From NCBI GenBank assembly GCA_000934455.1, contig KN886312.1:81394-107337 (forward strand): a stretch of DNA of 25,944 nt, in the 5' to 3' direction. The notes under the pieces are model-generated. The model had not been told where the DNA came from. It saw only the letters and a program-made list of their open reading frames with translations, and ran no database searches. The stretch is from Apostichopus parvimensis (lineage: Eukaryota > Echinodermata > Holothuroidea > Aspidochirotida > Stichopodidae). Position 1 is the stretch's first letter. Each line of letters opens with the position of its first letter. Below are positions 22,383 to 25,944 of this stretch, piece by piece. A program made the position numbers and the translations under genes.

Positions 22383-22487
22383 CACATGTTTTCGTATTGG
22401 AAAAATTTTTTCTTCGAATTCGCCCGGATTACCTTGGATTATTACGGTAGAATGCGGTGCTAAGGTTGTGGGGAGACAGGTAAGCGG
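22251..22487. repeat. Perfect 44-bp inverted repeat with 149-bp spacer
   Basis: 22251-22294 is the exact reverse complement of 22444-22487, as read base by base. Outside the perfect arms pairing partly continues (ATATTTAC on both outer sides). The arms are oppositely oriented copies of the dispersed repeat. Transcribed from either strand, this would fold into a long double-stranded stem. Confidence 0.93.
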
Positions 22488-22510
22488 GGAGCGAAGTAAA
22501 TATGAATCAC
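22440..22510 (-). repeat. Dispersed repeat, reverse partial copy
   Basis: ACGGTAGAATGCGGTGCTAA, GGTTGTGGGGAGACAGGTAA and GCGGGGAGCGAAGTAAATAT. It is truncated just inside the start of the spacer. Confidence 0.88.
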
Positions 22511-22804
22511 ACGCACCTCGAGTATCGGTTAATGCTATCGACTGGAAATAACAACGGATTCACGTGACATACAGAAGGCAAAGCTTTCCATAAATTTAAA
22601 GCTTTATATTTACAATCAATCTAGAGAAAGGCAAGATATATGTAGAAGCCAAAAATGACCGCCACTCTAGGAAAAAAGAAACCCACTTAGCTTTACAAAA
22701 AGTAAAGCAACAGCGCTCACAGGTGACCATCTCTATAGCATTATTTGTATCCGGGGTCGATCCGCACCACAAAAAGGTACTGATTGTGTACATGTGTATG
22801 TACA

Positions 22805-22945
22805 TGCAATGACCGGAGGGGCCGGTCATAGAGGGCGCACAGTGTTAAAGGGTTACCATGGACATTATAAGCACGGTAGAACATGGTGCTAAGGTTGTGA
22901 GGAGACAGGTAAGAGAGGAGCAAAGTAAATATATGCAAACCTATG
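22805..22945 (-). repeat. Dispersed repeat, reverse copy
   Basis: AATGACCGGAGGGGCCGGTC, AGAGGGCGCACAGTGTTAAA, GGGTTACCATGG, ACGGTAGAACATGGTGC, TAAGGTTGTGAGGAGACAGG and TAAGAGAGGAGCAAAGTAAA. Well preserved, lacking only the far end. Confidence 0.85.
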
Positions 22946-23960
22946 TGCACACTATGCCATAAAGTGTGTGAAGGGAGTACAGTAAACGACCTACAGTACC
23001 TAGTGGATGATAATTTTCTCATAAACATACTTTCATAATCACTGCAAGATCGCACAATAAATAGTGGACTACAGACGACATCTTATAAACCTACAAAGAA
23101 TAGCACCAAATGCCTTAACATCTCACCAACTCGTAATTCCACAACTTACCATGTTTTGGACATTTATATACAAAAAAAGGCCTTAAAATTTGAACCTACT
23201 ATGAAGTGGTGCTTCATTATGAGTGTAATTACTGTGTCTATTAAGGTTAAGAAACATCAGCAACCAGTTTCTGCAAAATTAAAAAATAGATTCCATTTTG
23301 CCTGTATTCCTTCTATCGTTGTTCATCTATTCTTGGCCTCACTGTTATGAGCGATGAGAAACAGGTTCATGAGAAAAGTTATTGCAAACTTGGGCTATCA
23401 CCTCTGGTAGGAATGTTCACCATCTCTCTCAAGAGGGGTGAGAGAGACAGAGAGGAGGAATGGAGGACATACTTATACACAGGTAGACCAGCAGAACATT
23501 TTTCATTTCATAGAAATGGCTCTGTGGAGTAATTACGTCATATTCAATCATCAGTAAGCCAGTGTCTATTTGTGTACATGTATCTATGTGCACATGTGTG
23601 TCTAGCATCTTATTTAACCTACCTCTTGCTAAGGCGAGAGAGTTCTATTTACATATTTTTTTATTCCTGGCAAACTTCCAGCCAGACAGGGTTTCTTCAG
23701 GAAGCCTCACTCACATCCTTCATTTACCACTTGCTGCGAACCACATTCTTGTCTCTACGTCAGCTGATATATATTCCACAACTCATTTTATGGAGAGTCA
23801 TGTCTGTACAAAACATGAGACTACTCATTAGCACGGAGACAAAATGATTAGCAAAGATGATGTTCCACCTTTACGGACAAACATTTTAATTCAGAACGGT
23901 GCATCCCGAATGCAACCTGGGTAGAAGATAAATGGAGACAAAAACAGCATCCATGGGGTT
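22946..23960. other. No gene seen (intronic)
   Basis: Two open frames of about 90 codons overlap at 23562-23847, but they lack homology and splice context. ACTTACCATGTTTTGGACAT near 23145-23164 could be a scrap of the dispersed repeat. Confidence 0.5.
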
Positions 23961-24110
23961 CAGAATTCCCCAAAAACGTGCTGGTTTGGGAGACGATACT
24001 TACATGCATGACCACTCTCCCAGCAGATACCTAACCTATAACCAATATAAGTAACATTCTAGCACTATGCACACCTACATATCCCACCCTACAGTTTCAC
24101 CGCTCATTTC
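23961..24110 (+). repeat. Dispersed CTTACCTGTCTCC repeat, diverged copy
   Basis: CCCCAAAAACGTGCTGGTTT, GATACTTACATGCATGACC, CTAACCTATAACCAATATAA and GTAACATTCTAGCACTATGC. The core ACCTGTCTCC has decayed. It ends 170 bp from the exon at 24284. Confidence 0.65.
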
Positions 24111-24140
24111 CTCCTCCTCCTCCTCCTCCACCTCCTCCTT
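24111..24140. repeat. TCC/CTC microsatellite
   Basis: About nine CCT triplets with one CCA interruption. Confidence 0.95.
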
Positions 24141-24283
24141 GACCTACGAGTTTTATTATCCACTCTGCATACAGAGTTAACGGATGGCATTTTCGCTTAC
24201 TTTGCACATATGTGAGGTTTCTACAAAGCTAATTCTTTGATCATCGCACTGGATGAAGATAAAACTTGAAGACTTTCACCTAC

Positions 24284-24411
24284 CTCTGCTAACTTTTGTG
24301 GCATTCCTTCTCCAAATACATCTCTGGCAAAAATGGCCTTGCTCATGTAGCCCGCAGGAGTCGAGTACCTCTTAAACGCTTCCTGTATTCTTTTATGTTC
24401 ATCTTCGCTCA
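24284..24411 (-). CDS. USP32: USP32-like ubiquitin hydrolase, exon encoding the start of the N-terminal EF-hand-like region
   Basis: Internal exon of 128 nt: two bases completing a split codon, then 42 codons. A pyrimidine-rich acceptor (TTCTTTCACAG) lies just before 24411 and a donor GTAGGT begins at 24283. The peptide runs from SEDEHKRIQEAFKRY to GEGMPQKLAE. From memory it aligns without gaps to human USP32 at about residues 21-62, sharing AFKR, YM, G-G-P-K and the closing AE. USP32 is a deubiquitinase of Golgi and endosomal membranes that removes ubiquitin from proteins such as RAB7; its front end holds EF-hand-type helices before the DUSP, UBL and USP domains. The donor leaves phase 0, matching the next exon. 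The open frame continues past the donor into the intron, which is read-through and not coding. The entry phase implies an upstream exon ending one base into a codon, as expected for a short first exon of about 20 codons. Family assignment rests on recollection, not a search. Confidence 0.8.
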
Positions 24412-24769
24412 CTGTGAAAGAATTAAAAAGCAACATGTGAGAAATGGTAAAATGACAATTTTAAGTGAGGAAGTTTAAACTGGTATGAACATCTGAAACA
24501 TTTCCAATTCCCATATTTTCTTTTCATTTTTCCACTCCGTGACTTCATTGTCCGAGTTTTGCAAAGAAAAAGAAAACCCAGAATGCCAACAGGCTTTATA
24601 GTGATTCCTTGCCAAATTCTGTATGAGGACATCACATTCAACAGTAACACTGCCAAAAAAAGAAAGACTTTTAAGGGTTGACCATTAAATGAAATCATGT
24701 GATCAACAAGGGTGTAATGGAGGCGTAAGTATCTTTAGAAGCTAAACTTTCTGGGATATTACATTTACA
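24412..24769 (-). other. Intron sequence upstream of the first recognised exon
   Basis: Immediately 5' of the exon on the minus strand. The open frame 24423-24698 has no homology. No candidate first exon (Met-Gly start and about 20 codons ending in a GT donor) was found here. Confidence 0.5.
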
Positions 24770-25905
24770 TTTTTGAGACTTTGACCTCATTCTCAAATTT
24801 CATAACAACAAATATCAATTCAGGTCTGACCAATTATGTGCTTTTCTGTACACAATTTCCTTGCACAAAATGTCACGCTGAAACCAAAAGCTTATTACTG
24901 ACCACATCCCTGACTAAGAAGATAGGATTTTAAGGGATTGAATTCTGCTAGCCTCATACAACCATTGACTTGAAGCAAATTAGAAGTAACTTTCTCTTTA
25001 AAACAAAGTTATCCAGCTACTGTACTTTGCTTTTAAGGTTTGTACACTTTCAACTTTGTAGACCTCAAATGACCTTTGACCATCACAAAGAACTACTGGG
25101 CTTTTGTACTCATAATAGGCAAGACATATATGCCAATATGACATATGATGAAACTGCCTATCTTATGATGTCATGTTTAAAATTTCCTGAGTGATAAACC
25201 CAAATGACCTGTACCCTCCCACCAAAACAATAGGGTTTTTATTCTCATTAAAGAGAAGCCATAGCCATACATACCAGCTACTGCAGTATTCCATCTGAAA
25301 ATATCATCCTAACATAGTGTTCAACTTTTGACACCTAGTGACCTTAAATGAACTCTGACCTACATCAAATTGTGTAAAAACTACACAATACACAAGGCTA
25401 TCATACCATGCATATATAAGCTCCTTTCATGTTCCAACCCCGGAAAAAAAACAACTTTGAAAAAATCAAAATTTGCCCCCCGCCGAACCCAAAAGAACCT
25501 TGAACACCACCACAAACAGTATGGTTCACTGAACTAATTACAGGAAATTCACATGCCAAATATAGAACTGCACAGGCAACCTTCCTTGAGATATCATGTT
25601 CACAAGATTTTCACACTTTTTTTCCCTTTATTGACCTCAAATGACCTTTGACATTCATGGAAAAACACTACGGATCGTCCATTCACCAACGGCAAGCTAC
25701 ACACCAAGTTTGAACTTCCTGCAACTTCCACTTCTTGACATATTGTGTGAACAATGTTTTCAGACTTTGACCCATGATAGCCTCAAAAATGACCTTTGAC
25801 CAATACCAACAACAATCTCAAACTAGTTCTACCTAAGGGGAACCTACATACCAAAAATGAAATGTACCCCAAATATCCTTCTGAAGTTATAGCGTTTATG
25901 AGCAA
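24770..25905 (+). repeat. Degenerate tandem array, unit about 135-150 bp, with TGACCTTTGACC motifs
   Basis: Anchors on TGACC-TTTGACC or its variants fall at 25070, 25205, 25349, 25494, 25642 and 25790, that is 135, 144, 145, 148 and 148 bp apart. A weaker start lies near 24779. Between anchors the units share TAGGGTTTTTATTCTCAT- or TGGGCTTTTGTACTCAT-like text, then CATATATGCCAA or ACACACCAAGTTTGAAC, then TATCATGTTCACAAG and TTTTCACACTTTT. It is more diverged than the 45-bp or 70-bp arrays, so older. Confidence 0.75.
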
Positions 25906-25909
25906 GGGT

Positions 25910-25928
25910 AACACACACACACACACAC
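25910..25928. repeat. AC microsatellite
   Basis: Nine or so AC units close the degenerate array. Confidence 0.95.
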
Positions 25929-25944
25929 GCCATCACCATCGCAT

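Larger units (their letters stand above)
16010..24283 (-). other. 8.3-kb intron of the USP32-like gene
   Basis: This intron lies between the first two recognised exons, with GT at the 24283 end and AG at the 16010 end. It contains most copies of the dispersed CTTACCTGTCTCC repeat, a LINE-like tail near 17183, a GT/GA microsatellite, a G-rich tract and a perfect 44-bp inverted repeat. Open stretches such as 18871-19185 are unrecognised and I do not consider them genes. Confidence 0.75.

Noticed and set aside
24221-24283. Coding extension of the first exon (frame continues as VGESLQVLSSSS)
   Set aside because: The GTAGGT donor at 24283 and the gap-free join to the next exon at 16009 fit the USP32 family much better. 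The continued frame is intronic read-through.

Overview
This is eukaryotic DNA, about 60-65% A+T by eye. It has no bacterial-type gene packing, no operons, and many simple repeats, minisatellites and fragments of retroelements. The style (tRNA-derived SINE, 3' tails of LINE-type retrotransposons, dense short dispersed repeats, frequent TACTGTA/TACAGTA motifs) suits a marine invertebrate. An echinoderm or other invertebrate deuterostome is my guess, not something the sequence proves.

The only protein-coding signal I can defend is three exons on the minus strand, at 24411-24284, 16009-15904 and 15373-15249. They have canonical splice sites and matching intron phases. Spliced, they give 119 continuous codons that align closely with the N-terminal EF-hand-like region of USP32, a membrane-associated deubiquitinase. 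The gene runs right to left. Its first exon lies beyond the right edge and was not found in 24412-25944. The rest of the gene (remaining EF-hands, DUSP, UBL and USP catalytic domains) must lie in unrecognised exons of the left 15 kb or beyond the left edge.

Layout. 1-217: end of a 70-bp tandem array. 925-1170: tRNA-derived SINE. 3361-3472: pyrimidine minisatellite. 7781-7925: LINE-type 3' end, with possible LINE tails also at 6240-6840 and 16940-17203. 10891-11650: a 45-bp minisatellite whose 15-codon period keeps two minus-strand frames open. 14040-14430 and about 24770-25905: two degenerate arrays with a period of about 135-150 bp, the second carrying TGACCTTTGACC (nuclear-receptor DR1-like) motifs. 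15249-24411: the USP32-like exons and their introns of 530 bp and 8.3 kb.

Scattered through the window, and concentrated in the 8.3-kb intron, is a dispersed repeat of about 170 bp with a core reading CTTACCTGTCTCC. I count 14 or so copies in both orientations. Two oppositely oriented copies form a perfect 44-bp inverted repeat at 22251-22294 and 22444-22487. This family is the most distinctive structure in the window. I see no sign of a new defence, toxin or enzymatic system.
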